From NCBI RefSeq assembly GCF_003347605.1, contig NZ_QDFZ01000004.1, positions 186,001 through 250,000 on the forward strand: 64,000 bases of DNA, written 5' to 3'. This document shows positions 1 to 8,007 of this stretch, one piece after another. The first letter of the stretch is position 1, and each line of letters begins with the position of its first letter. Position numbers and translations under genes: made by a program. Origin of the DNA: Chryseobacterium sp. KLBC 52. GTDB taxonomy: Bacteria > Bacteroidota > Bacteroidia > Flavobacteriales > Weeksellaceae. The notes beneath the pieces are model-generated. The model worked only from the letters and a program-made list of their open reading frames with translations, did not search any database and was not told where the DNA came from.

Positions 1-772
1 TTAAATTTTTATCCTTGGTCGAATAATAGAAACACTCGCCCGGCTTTATTTTATACATCAATGGAGATTCATTTTCTTTCACTACCATTATTTCTAAGGT
101 ATTGATCACAGAAACTCCTCTGTCTTTGTCGATGAAACAATATTTGTAAGTTTTTGAAAAAAGAACATCTTTAAATCCTAATAGACCGGTAATCGTAATT
201 AAAACTGAAGTAACAAGTGCCCAGGCATTCTTTTTGAAGAAATTTTTCTTAGGATGAACAGCTGGAATTTCAATTTCGTTGGTTGCTGTTTTATTTTGTG
301 TAATTGTTTGGTTTTCAGTGTTCGATTTTTGTAAATCAGTATTTTCTTGAGCTCTGGTATCAACTTTTTTAGGTTGAAATTCAATTTTTGGAAGTTCAGG
401 AGCTTCAGAAACTGTTTTTTCAAGTTCGTCCAGATCTTCGTCATCAAAATTTTCATTTTCCTGGAGTAATTCACCAGCAAAAAGATGTTGTTTCTTGAAA
501 TCGTACCATGAGTCATAACCTGCATAAATACTCAATAAATTGAGCATATCTATTCTTGGTAATTTAGTAACCGGTGAAGTTTTAAAGTAGGTGTAAAATG
601 ACTTTTCACTGATGTTTCCTTTCGCCTTTTTTCGAAGGTCTTCCTGAAAATATATAATATCTATACCCTTCCACTTGGATATGTCATCCTGCGAAGGGGT
701 ATATTCTTTTAAGTATTGACCCTGAACATCCTTTTTTAGCTGCTCAAAGTGTAATAGATCTAAATCTGTCAA
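1..772 (-). CDS. Membrane-anchored protein of unknown function, cut by the left edge
   Basis: The gene is open to the left edge with no stop, so only its first 257 codons are visible. I place the start at a TTG (base 772). An in-frame TAA lies 15 bases upstream of it, and the first ATG is only at residue 76, which would discard a well-formed N-terminus. Residues 1-100 are soluble and helix-rich, with motifs such as KGNISEKSFYTYFK. Residues 100-180 are an acidic, then Q/N/T-rich linker. A single hydrophobic helix covers about 183-200, followed by the start of an extracytoplasmic part. I know similar N-termini only as uncharacterised Bacteroidota proteins. A good promoter (TTTG-N20-TACCTTTG) precedes it. 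Function unknown. Confidence 0.7.
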   Translation of the reverse strand, partial: MTDLDLLHFEQLKKDVQGQYLKEYTPSQDDISKWKGIDIIYFQEDLRKKAKGNISEKSFYTYFKTSPVTKLPRIDMLNLLSIYAGYDSWYDFKKQHLFAGELLQENENFDDEDLDELEKTVSEAPELPKIEFQPKKVDTRAQENTDLQKSNTENQTITQNKTATNEIEIPAVHPKKNFFKKNAWALVTSVLITITGLLGFKDVLFSKTYKYCFIDKDRGVSVINTLEIMVVKENESPLMYKIKPGECFYYSTKDKNL

Positions 773-832
773 TTTTTCAAAAAATAATTAAATTGTTGAT
801 TATCAGCTATGTTTTTTTGTAAAACTATTTTA

Positions 833-864
833 CAAAGGTATTACAATTATTTTTCATAGACAAA
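833..864 (-). promoter_or_regulatory. Bacteroidota-type promoter for the leftmost gene
   Basis: On the minus strand TTTG (864-861) is followed after 20 bases by TACCTTTG (840-833), matching the Bacteroidota consensus TTTG-N19/20-TAnnTTTG. It lies about 60 bases ahead of the TTG start at 772. Confidence 0.65.
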
Positions 865-878
865 TTTTCTAACTGCTC

Positions 879-886
879 TACCTTTG
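879..886 (+). promoter_or_regulatory. -7 promoter element for the Ala-rich lipoprotein gene
   Basis: TACCTTTG matches TAnnTTTG and lies about 70 bases upstream of the ATG at 956. No clear -33 TTTG is visible. It is divergent from the promoter at 833-864. Confidence 0.5.
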
Positions 887-955
887 TCTTGTTCAAATAA
901 CAGAACAGAAGAAAATTTTATAAAACAATATTAACAAAATTAAATTTAATTTATT

Positions 956-1285
956 ATGAAAAAGTCATTATTCGTAGCTGCTATCGCTGCAATCTCTCTA
1001 GTTGCTTGTAAAAAAACTGAAGCTACTGCTACTGAAGGTACAACTGATTCTGCTGCTGCTACTGTAGCTGATTCTGCTGCTGTAGTTTCTGATTCAGCTG
1101 CTAAAGTTGTTGATTCTGCTGCAACTACTGCTGTAGAAGCTACTAAAGATGCTGCTGCTGCTACTACTGCTGCTGGTGCTGAAGTTGCTAAAGATGCTGC
1201 TAAAGGTGCTGCTGACGCTGCTAAAGGTGCTGCTGATGCTGCTAAAGGAGCTGCTGATGCTGCTAAAGATGCTGCTAAGAAATAA
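956..1285 (+). CDS. Ala/Lys/Asp-rich repetitive lipoprotein
   Basis: A 109-residue protein with a lipoprotein signal (MKKSLFVAAIAAISLVAC, lipid-modified Cys at 18) followed by a mature part made almost only of Ala, Lys, Asp, Thr, Ser and Val. The C-terminal third is three near-exact GAADAAK heptads, so a long amphipathic helix resembling LEA-type proteins is expected. It is probably an abundant periplasmic-facing or outer-membrane lipoprotein. The strong terminator right behind it and its own promoter indicate a single-gene transcript. The low-complexity sequence prevents a functional call. Confidence 0.85.
   Translation: MKKSLFVAAIAAISLVACKKTEATATEGTTDSAAATVADSAAVVSDSAAKVVDSAATTAVEATKDAAAATTAAGAEVAKDAAKGAADAAKGAADAAKGAADAAKDAAKK
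1196..1279 (+). repeat. 21-bp tandem repeat inside the lipoprotein gene
   Basis: Four successive 21-base units beginning GCTGCTAAAG encode the GAADAAK-type heptads. The last unit is partial or diverged. The units are nearly identical at DNA level, so the copy number could change by slippage in frame. Confidence 0.75.
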
Positions 1286-1311
1286 TTCTAGCATACGCTT
1301 AACAATAAAAG

Positions 1312-1341
1312 AACCGTTTCACCCAGTGAAACGGTTTTTTT
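1312..1341 (+). terminator. Rho-independent terminator
   Basis: A perfect 11-bp stem AACCGTTTCAC / GTGAAACGGTT with a 3-base loop, followed by a T run, 26 bases after the lipoprotein stop codon. Confidence 0.9.
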
Positions 1342-1350
1342 ATGCTTAGT

Positions 1351-1376
1351 CATTGCGAGCCGAAGGCGAAGCAATC
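1351..1376. repeat. Short dispersed palindromic repeat
   Basis: The segment has ATTGC at 1352-1356 and GCAAT at 1371-1375 as outer arms, with GCC/GGC inside. It sits in the gap between two genes. Sequences of this form are recognisable as dispersed intergenic palindromes in related genomes, but I cannot count copies here. Confidence 0.45.
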
Positions 1377-1407
1377 ACTTTTATATCAAAATCAGATCGG
1401 GAATAGA

Positions 1408-2175
1408 TTATCCCTTCTTTTGTTTCAGAGATTCATAGCACGTAATTGCTACTGCATTACTCAGGTTCAAAGAATCAATACTTCCAGCCATAGGAATTAA
1501 CGTGTTTTTTCCTTTTCCAATCCAGAAATCACTCAATCCGGAATGTTCCGTCCCGAATAATACCGCAGAACGCTGCTTGAAATCTCTCTTATAAAGATCT
1601 TCCGCACTTTCGTCCATAAGCGTTGTGTAGATATTGAAGCTGTTTTTTTGCAGAAATTCCAAGGTTTCTTCATTCTCAGCCTGATAGACTTCCATTCCGA
1701 AAAGGCAGCCAACACTGGATCTGATGACATTCGGATTATAAAAATCGGTTTTTCCGTCTGCAACAATCAGTGCATCGACTCCAAAAGCTTCACAACTTCT
1801 TAAAATAGCACCAAGATTTCCCGGTTTTTCTACGCCTTCAACAATAATTACCGTAGAATCTTCTTTAGGAACAAAGGTTGAAAGCGGAGTTTCTTTTGCC
1901 TGGTAGATGCCGATAATTCCTTCAGAACTTCCTCTGTAAGCAATTTTTTCATAGACTTTTTCACTTACATAATGGATTTTTCCATCAGGAAGAGTTCCTT
2001 TGAAGATATTTTCAGAGATAAAGAACTCCAGCGGCTCAAAATCATACCGCATGGCTCTTTCATTTTCCTGCTGGCCCTCTACCACAAAAACTTTTGATTT
2101 TTTACGAAACCTGTTGTCAGTAAGGAGCTTAGTGACGTTTTTTATTTTATCGTTTTGAAAACTTTCTATCAACAT
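1408..2175 (-). CDS. SPOUT-class RNA 2'-O-methyltransferase (TrmH/SpoU family)
   Basis: A 255-residue protein with the two-part layout of the RlmB/TrmH family. The N-terminal RNA-binding, L30e-like part (residues 1-95) contains VFVVEGQQENERA. The C-terminal knotted SPOUT domain carries the three family motifs: EKPGNLGAILRSCEAFG (motif 1), VLFGTEHSGLS (motif 2) and IPMAGSIDSLNLSNAVAITC (motif 3, SAM-binding knot). It should methylate a ribose in rRNA or tRNA using SAM; the exact target cannot be read from sequence. It lies 20 bases after the CPBP protease gene, probably in the same transcript. Confidence 0.9.
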   Translation of the reverse strand: MLIESFQNDKIKNVTKLLTDNRFRKKSKVFVVEGQQENERAMRYDFEPLEFFISENIFKGTLPDGKIHYVSEKVYEKIAYRGSSEGIIGIYQAKETPLSTFVPKEDSTVIIVEGVEKPGNLGAILRSCEAFGVDALIVADGKTDFYNPNVIRSSVGCLFGMEVYQAENEETLEFLQKNSFNIYTTLMDESAEDLYKRDFKQRSAVLFGTEHSGLSDFWIGKGKNTLIPMAGSIDSLNLSNAVAITCYESLKQKKG

Positions 2176-2195
2176 GCTGCAAAATTATGCAAAAT

Positions 2196-2987
2196 TTATG
2201 ATTGAACTTCTCTGGTTTTGATAAAAAGACTTTTCCACGTAATCTCCATTGGAATTTTATTTTTCCTTTTATAATAGATGACCGCTAAGATCAGGACGAT
2301 AATGGATAGAAGTTTATAGAGATTTCCATAGAAGTTTCCGGAAACATTTTCCGATACATTAAAGATTTCCCAGTACAGATTCATAAAAAAATGAAGGAAA
2401 ATTGCGGTCCATAAGTTGTATTCCGATTCAAAATATGCCCAGGCGAAGAATATTGATCCTAAAAATGTAATGGCAAATATCTCAACAAGTTCCGTTATAT
2501 TTTGACTTTGGTAGATATGTACCTGTGCAAATAATAGTGAACCCAATAAGGCAGATGATAAAAATCCAAGCCGTGTAAATCTGTATAGTATTCCAATAAG
2601 AAAAGCTCTGAAAATAAATTCTTCAAAAAATGCTGATGAAAGAGTATTGATAAACAAGGATTCAAAATTTATTTTTAAGATTGGTTTAAAATGAATCAGG
2701 TATCCAATGAGCATAGGAGTAGTTCCGGTAAGTGCTAACACAAATCCTTTGATAATGGGTTTGTTTAATGAGAACAGATCAAGGATCTGTTTTTGGGGTA
2801 ACAGAATTTTTAAGGTGACTATCAATGGAATTAATGTTACCGAATAAGCAATTATATGGGCTATTGCTTTACTGTGAAACAAATCTTTTGAGAAAGTCTG
2901 TATGGTTTTAAAAAAGAGAAAATCAAAGAAATAATAGGTTGTAAATCCTAGAATAAAGATTAAAAAGAAGCGGATGTTTTTACTCAT
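2196..2987 (-). CDS. CPBP family intramembrane glutamic endopeptidase
   Basis: A 263-residue polytopic membrane protein with the CPBP/Abi (Rce1-like) active-site signatures: EEFIFR (the EExxxR motif, around residue 119), FAQVH (FxxxH) and HFFMN (HxxxN). Family members cleave near prenylated or other membrane substrates, and some give immunity to bacteriocins; the substrate here is unknown. It precedes the RNA methyltransferase gene by 20 bases, with no evident functional link. Confidence 0.9.
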   Translation of the reverse strand: MSKNIRFFLIFILGFTTYYFFDFLFFKTIQTFSKDLFHSKAIAHIIAYSVTLIPLIVTLKILLPQKQILDLFSLNKPIIKGFVLALTGTTPMLIGYLIHFKPILKINFESLFINTLSSAFFEEFIFRAFLIGILYRFTRLGFLSSALLGSLLFAQVHIYQSQNITELVEIFAITFLGSIFFAWAYFESEYNLWTAIFLHFFMNLYWEIFNVSENVSGNFYGNLYKLLSIIVLILAVIYYKRKNKIPMEITWKSLFIKTREVQS

Positions 2988-3077
2988 AACTGTTAATTTT
3001 GAGCAAAAATGTAGCTTTAAATCAATGCTTTCAACTTAATGTGATGAATGACAAAGAATAGTGACGAATGACAAAAT

Positions 3078-3917
3078 TTATAGATTTTGCTGCTGTAACT
3101 GAGGAATAATTGAAGGAATAAAACTTCTTGAAACAGGAATTTCAAAATCAATTTTGGGAAGAATTAATTTATAACCCTGAGCATTTCCTTTGATTTTCTT
3201 TACCCTTCCAAGGTTGACAATATAAGAACGGTGGCATTTTTTGACAGAACCTGTTTCGATTTGTTGTAAAACATTGGCTAAACTTATTCTGATCAATGCT
3301 TTTTGTAAGCTGTTGTTCTCTAAAAAGTAAAATGTACAATAATTTTCCATAGACTGAACGAATAGAAAATCGTTCTCATTAATGATAAGTTCTGTATTTT
3401 GTGCCGTTATTTTTAACAGATTTTGTCGTTGTTCAGAAGCCGAAACGGGAAGATGTTGAGAAATATCGCGGGCTTTCTTTTCATGAATATTCTTTAAATA
3501 GATGTACCGTGATAAAATATAGATGATTGAAATAGGAATTCCGACAGCCAAAGTATACAGGAACATATAAAAGTAATTGACTATATCCAGCTTTACATGG
3601 CTCAAGAATAATGAATTGTAAAAGTAGGATAAAACAGAACCCAGAAATAGGATGAGAGTTATTTTTAAGAGTTCAGAACCAATATTCCAGTTGCTGAAAC
3701 GGGAAGTTGTAAGATTGGCCATTAAAAATGCCATTCCAAAAATAATGCAATAGGGAAAAAGTAATACAAATTTATAGGGATGCTGAAAATTTTCGGTACC
3801 AAAAGGCTGAAAAATAATCAGAAACAAATAGACAGCAATTCCTGCTCCCAGTGAAGAAACGAAAATTTCTTTGAAAGATTCAGACTTTGGGTATGGATAT
3901 GCAGCAAATGAAAACAT
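3078..3917 (-). CDS. Membrane-anchored LytTR-family transcriptional regulator
   Basis: A 279-residue protein with four hydrophobic segments in the first 150 residues and a C-terminal LytTR DNA-binding domain from about residue 172. That domain includes FLFVQSMENYCTFYF, the hallmark KKCHRSYIVNL, and a closing PVSRSFIPSI. There is no receiver domain, so it is not a standard AgrA/LytR response regulator; it probably senses membrane or small-molecule signals directly. It starts 12 bases after rmuC and is likely co-transcribed with it. Confidence 0.88.
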   Translation of the reverse strand: MFSFAAYPYPKSESFKEIFVSSLGAGIAVYLFLIIFQPFGTENFQHPYKFVLLFPYCIIFGMAFLMANLTTSRFSNWNIGSELLKITLILFLGSVLSYFYNSLFLSHVKLDIVNYFYMFLYTLAVGIPISIIYILSRYIYLKNIHEKKARDISQHLPVSASEQRQNLLKITAQNTELIINENDFLFVQSMENYCTFYFLENNSLQKALIRISLANVLQQIETGSVKKCHRSYIVNLGRVKKIKGNAQGYKLILPKIDFEIPVSRSFIPSIIPQLQQQNL

Positions 3918-3929
3918 AAAACCTGGGAT

Positions 3930-5435
3930 TTAGCTTTCTGATGGTTCAATAAAATTACCGTTGTCGATAAGACTTTGAGGCAGGTCTTTTTTATTTTTAA
4001 TTCCAAGTGACTTCAATTTCTGCGTCTGGATCACCAGGTTGTCATTTCCGGTATGAAGCTGTTTGTAAGCATCATTGAATACATTTTTCGCCTGATCCAG
4101 ATTTCGGCCTACTTTTTCCAGATTTTCTACAAAACCTACGAATTTGTCATAGAGTCTGGCTCCACGATCAGCAATTTCAATAGAATTCCGGTTTTGATAT
4201 TCACGCTTCCAAAGATCGGCAATCAGCTTAAGAGAAGTGATCAGATTACTTGGATTCAACAACAGTATTCTTCTTTCGTAAGCATAGTTCCAAAGGTTCT
4301 GGTCTGCCTGCATTGCTGCAATATAAGCCGGTTCACTCGGAATAAACATCATCACGAAATCCAATGATTTTCCATAATCGTCATAGGCTTTTTGACTGAG
4401 TTGATTAATATGATTTTTAATTGAACCAAGATGCTGGCTCAATTTTATCGCATAAACATCTGCATCAGTTTCATCTACCAATTCTGTGAAAGCAGTCAGA
4501 GATACTTTTGAATCAATAATAACATTCCTTTCGTCAGGGTATTTTACAACGGCATCAGGACGCATTTTCTTTCCGGAGAATTCTGAAAACAGAGCTTTAT
4601 TGTCTTCATCGCGTAATTCATGCTCAAGGAAATATTCTCTTCCTTTTACCAGTCCGGATTTTTCAAGAATGCTTTCCAGAATCATCTCACCCCAGTTCCC
4701 CTGGGTTTTACTTTCTCCTTTCAGGGCGCGGGTTAATTTTTTGGCATCTTCGGAAATCTGCTGGTTCAGTTCCGCCAGTTCTTTTACTTTTTCCGCCAGG
4801 GAAAAACGTTCTTTATTTTCCTTTTCATAGGCTTCGTTGACTTTATTTTTTAAATCCGCGATTTTCTCCTGAAAAGGTTCAAGGATATTTTTTAAGTTAT
4901 TTTGATTTAAGGCAGTAAACTTTTCAGTTTTTTCTTCTAAAATTTTATTGGCAAGGTTTTCAAACTGAAGTTTAGAATCTTCCTGAATCTTGACAATTTC
5001 TTCTTTCTGGGTGTCAAGAGATTGCTGAAGACCTTCATTTTTAGCCGAAAGCTCAGAATTTTTAGCAAAAAGAGTCTGTTTTTCAAGAATGTGAGTGTCT
5101 ATCTGAGAAGTCTGTCTCTGATTGATTTGTTTCAATTCCTGAAACTGAAGATTTAACGATGAATATTCGGCCGATATTTTAGAAAATTCATTTTTCAGGT
5201 CATCCAAAAGATCCTGCTGCAGCATATTGGCTTCTTTTTCTTTACTGATATTCTGATGAAGCTCCTGAATTTTCAGGTTTGAATTTTCAAGATCAGATTG
5301 ATTTTTTATAGATAAGGTGTTCAGTGCATCATAAGAACTTCTTGAGACCATTGATGATTTCAAGGCAAAATATAATATAACAGCGCCAAGTATACCACCG
5401 GCAATCAATCCAATAATTAAATATATCATCTCCAT
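3930..5435 (-). CDS. rmuC: DNA recombination protein RmuC homologue
   Basis: A 501-residue protein with an N-terminal transmembrane helix (residues 3-25), a long coiled coil (about 40-235) and the conserved RmuC nuclease-like domain. The domain begins near KTQGNWGEMILESILEKSGL and includes DAVVKYPDERNVIIDSKVSL and FVMMFIPSEPAYIAAM. RmuC limits inversions and recombination at repeats; its fold resembles PD-(D/E)XK nucleases. Length and architecture are normal for the family. An ATG two codons downstream is an equally possible start. Confidence 0.95.
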   Translation of the reverse strand: MEMIYLIIGLIAGGILGAVILYFALKSSMVSRSSYDALNTLSIKNQSDLENSNLKIQELHQNISKEKEANMLQQDLLDDLKNEFSKISAEYSSLNLQFQELKQINQRQTSQIDTHILEKQTLFAKNSELSAKNEGLQQSLDTQKEEIVKIQEDSKLQFENLANKILEEKTEKFTALNQNNLKNILEPFQEKIADLKNKVNEAYEKENKERFSLAEKVKELAELNQQISEDAKKLTRALKGESKTQGNWGEMILESILEKSGLVKGREYFLEHELRDEDNKALFSEFSGKKMRPDAVVKYPDERNVIIDSKVSLTAFTELVDETDADVYAIKLSQHLGSIKNHINQLSQKAYDDYGKSLDFVMMFIPSEPAYIAAMQADQNLWNYAYERRILLLNPSNLITSLKLIADLWKREYQNRNSIEIADRGARLYDKFVGFVENLEKVGRNLDQAKNVFNDAYKQLHTGNDNLVIQTQKLKSLGIKNKKDLPQSLIDNGNFIEPSES

Positions 5436-5635
5436 CTTCCAAAATTATGAAAAAAGGTCGGAAGCTGGAAGCGGGATGTCGGAAGTTCCTTTTGGACAGA
5501 TAAGAACTGACTGCTTTTTTTAAAGGTAAATAAAATGGAAACTATTGCTTTATAAAATTCTATTACTTCTCTCTTCCAGCCCCATCTTCCTTTCTGAATT
5601 AGAATACCTATATTTATGGGAAATTTCAGAGACTT

Positions 5636-6316
5636 ATGAATATTTTGTTGGTAGAAGATGATCAAAGAATCAGCAATTTTCTGATTAAAGGCCTTTCTGA
5701 GGCTGGCTATAATACGACCCTTGCAGATTCCGGTGAAAAGGCGCGTGAGCTTATTCATACCTATGATTTTGATATTATTTTAATGGATATCATGCTTCCA
5801 GGGCTTGATGGAATGCAGCTTACCCAGATTATCAGATTTAAAGGAAACTATACCCCGATTTTGGTTTTAAGTGCGCTGAACAGTCCTGATGATAAAATCA
5901 AAATGCTCGATATGGGCGCTGATGATTATTTATCCAAACCCTTCCATTTTGAAGAACTGATTTCAAGGATTAAAGCCTTAACCAGAAGAAATAAAATGAG
6001 CTACCAAAAGGAGGATCAATATTTATCATGTGGAAATATCGTCATTGATACGGATCTTCATAAAGTAACTCAGAATGACAAGGAAATAGAATTTTCCCCT
6101 ACGGAATACAAATTGTTTACTTTCCTGATGGAGAATAAAAATAAAGTATTGAGCAGAACCCAGATTTTACATAAAGTATGGGGAATTGATTTCGATAATA
6201 CAACGAATGTAGTGGATGTTTATATTTCCTATGTCCGTAATAAGATTGATGAGACCGAACAGAAAATTATTCATACAGTAAAAGGAACCGGATATTTGAT
6301 CAAAGACTCAAAATGA
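5636..6316 (+). CDS. OmpR-family response regulator
   Basis: A 226-residue two-domain regulator. The receiver domain has the acidic pair E7/D8, phospho-acceptor D51 in ILMDIMLPG, and the conserved Lys in YLSKPFHF. The winged-helix effector domain contains FSPTEYKLFTFLMENKNKV and ends in the usual IHTVKGTGYLI. It overlaps the kinase gene by four bases (ATGA). The location just ahead of a TolC-adaptor-RND operon suggests control of metal efflux in the manner of CusR/CzcR; this is inference from context. Confidence 0.95.
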   Translation: MNILLVEDDQRISNFLIKGLSEAGYNTTLADSGEKARELIHTYDFDIILMDIMLPGLDGMQLTQIIRFKGNYTPILVLSALNSPDDKIKMLDMGADDYLSKPFHFEELISRIKALTRRNKMSYQKEDQYLSCGNIVIDTDLHKVTQNDKEIEFSPTEYKLFTFLMENKNKVLSRTQILHKVWGIDFDNTTNVVDVYISYVRNKIDETEQKIIHTVKGTGYLIKDSK

Positions 6317-7677
6317 CGCTCAGAAACAGATTTACCCTTATTTCAAGCCTGTCGTTCGGCATTGTTTCTATCATCACATCTGCGGTGATATTTTTTGCCT
6401 ACTATGACAGCACCAAGATTTTTTATTTTGAAAAACTGAGAAATACGGCTCTTATCTCTGCTATTTATTATCTCGAAAAAGACGAACTCCCGAAAGACCG
6501 ACATGCCCAGATCAAAAAAGAATACAATCATCTGATTCAGAATAACAGGGTAGCGGTTTATAATCAGAATAATGAAGTTACTTTTGGACACAATCTGAAT
6601 GATAAGAATATAAAACTTTCCCATTTACAGGCTGTACGAAGCAATAAAGGAATACAGTTTATGTCTGATAATCAATTCTACTACGGGATTTTTTATCCGG
6701 ATAATCAGGGAGATTTTGTTGTTTTTGTGAAATCTTCCAACGATTCTTTCCAGTCGCAGATTCTGAGATTGGCTATTATCATGCTTTCGGTGCTTGTAAT
6801 TGGACTGCTTGCCATCTATTTTCTGAGCAGATATCTTTCCAAGGTGGTTTATAAACCTATTTCCAATGTGGTAGAACGGATCAATAAAGTGGAGTATAAT
6901 AACATTTCTACGGCAATTATTACTTCTACTAATACCAATGACGAGATTGAAGATCTGATAAAGTCCTATAATAAACTACTGGGTAGAATCTCTGAAAATG
7001 TACTCCTGCAGCAGAACTTTATCAATTATGTTTCCCATGAATTTAAAACACCCTTAGCTGCAATTTCCGGAAATCTGGAAGTGTTTGCCCAAAAAGACCG
7101 TACGCCGCAAGAATATAGAGAAGTAGCAAAAGAGTCATTGGAAAACGTGTATGAGATTGAAAATATTCTGAACAACCTTTTACTGATGTCCGGAATGACA
7201 AAGCTGGAATCTTCTCACAAACCCATGAGAGTAGATGAGCTGATCTGGAAGATTTATGAAAAACTGGAGCCCAAAGCAAAGGAAAACCATTCATCCATTA
7301 AAATACAGCTTCAGGTAACAAAACCTGCTTTGCTGGAATTTCCGGGAAACGAAACACTTCTCTATCTTGCGTTATATAATATTGTAGAAAATGCCATCAA
7401 ATATTCCTATGATAAACCTGTAGTGATTATATTATCAGAAAAAGACAACCAGTTGTTTATTGAGGTCAGAGATGAAGGAAGAGGAATTCCGTCTGATGAT
7501 CTTGTGAAAATATCTGAAACTTTCTACAGAGGAAAAAACGTAGATACTGTGAAAGGAAGTGGAATTGGCTTGTCTCTTTCAAAAAGTATCTTTGATCATC
7601 ATCATATTGTAATGAGAATTGATTCTACAGTCAATGTGGGAACCAATGTCCTTCTTGAATTTCCTGCTCATTCCTGA
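6313..7677 (+). CDS. Sensor histidine kinase of the upstream response regulator
   Basis: A 454-residue kinase with TM1 around residues 12-32, a periplasmic sensor region of roughly 115 residues, TM2 near 153-173, a HAMP linker, and then the phospho-acceptor helix with H242 in NYVSHEFKTPL. The ATPase domain has the N box YNIVENAIKYS, G1 DEGRGIP and G2 GSGIGLSLSKS. All catalytic boxes are intact. It is translationally coupled to the regulator. The sensed signal is unknown; a metal ion is a reasonable guess because an HME-type RND system follows. Confidence 0.95.
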   Translation: MTLRNRFTLISSLSFGIVSIITSAVIFFAYYDSTKIFYFEKLRNTALISAIYYLEKDELPKDRHAQIKKEYNHLIQNNRVAVYNQNNEVTFGHNLNDKNIKLSHLQAVRSNKGIQFMSDNQFYYGIFYPDNQGDFVVFVKSSNDSFQSQILRLAIIMLSVLVIGLLAIYFLSRYLSKVVYKPISNVVERINKVEYNNISTAIITSTNTNDEIEDLIKSYNKLLGRISENVLLQQNFINYVSHEFKTPLAAISGNLEVFAQKDRTPQEYREVAKESLENVYEIENILNNLLLMSGMTKLESSHKPMRVDELIWKIYEKLEPKAKENHSSIKIQLQVTKPALLEFPGNETLLYLALYNIVENAIKYSYDKPVVIILSEKDNQLFIEVRDEGRGIPSDDLVKISETFYRGKNVDTVKGSGIGLSLSKSIFDHHHIVMRIDSTVNVGTNVLLEFPAHS

Positions 7678-7683
7678 TTTTTT

Positions 7684-7795
7684 TCTCGCAGATTTTGCTG
7701 ATTGAGCAGATTCATAATCTTAGATTAATTTAAAATCTTATTAAGAACATATTCATAATAACGAAATCTGCGTTATCTGCAAAATCTGCGCGAGA
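7684..7795. repeat. Inverted-repeat intergenic element
   Basis: TCTCGCAGATTTTGC (7684-7698) is repeated in inverted form, with a 2-base insertion, as GCAAAATCTGCGCGAGA (7779-7795). Another AAATCTGCG copy lies just inside. It looks like a dispersed non-coding element; no reading frame is present. Together with the next repeat it fills most of the 330-base gap between the kinase and the efflux operon. Confidence 0.55.
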
Positions 7796-7814
7796 GTAAA
7801 AATATTCAATAGGA

Positions 7815-7830
7815 GCGGGTTTTAACCCGC
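7815..7830. repeat. Short palindrome GCGGGTT/AACCCGC
   Basis: A 7-bp inverted repeat with a 2-base spacer and no T tract of terminator quality. This type of GC-rich palindrome is typical of dispersed intergenic repeats in flavobacteria. Confidence 0.45.
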
Positions 7831-7979
7831 TTACAAAATACAATCAAAATCCTTCGGCTTTAGCGAAAACATACCAATTCAAACACAATTCCCAGGAATA
7901 AAAAAAGTTCTAATCAAACTCTAATGTTGAACTAACCGAATTTTAATTTTCTTTACAATTCCCTCTAATATTAGACAAA

Positions 7980-7987
7980 TAGCTTTG
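7980..7987 (+). promoter_or_regulatory. -7 promoter element of the RND efflux operon
   Basis: TAGCTTTG fits TAnnTTTG and lies 20 bases before the TTG start codon at 8008, implying a very short leader. No good -33 TTTG is present at the right distance, which would suit activator control by the adjacent two-component system. Confidence 0.5.
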
Positions 7988-8007
7988 TGGTCTTAAAATA
8001 AGAGACT

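Noticed and set aside
1094..1294. Ser-rich frame opposite the Ala-rich lipoprotein
   Set aside because: It only reflects the GCT-rich repeats on the other strand.
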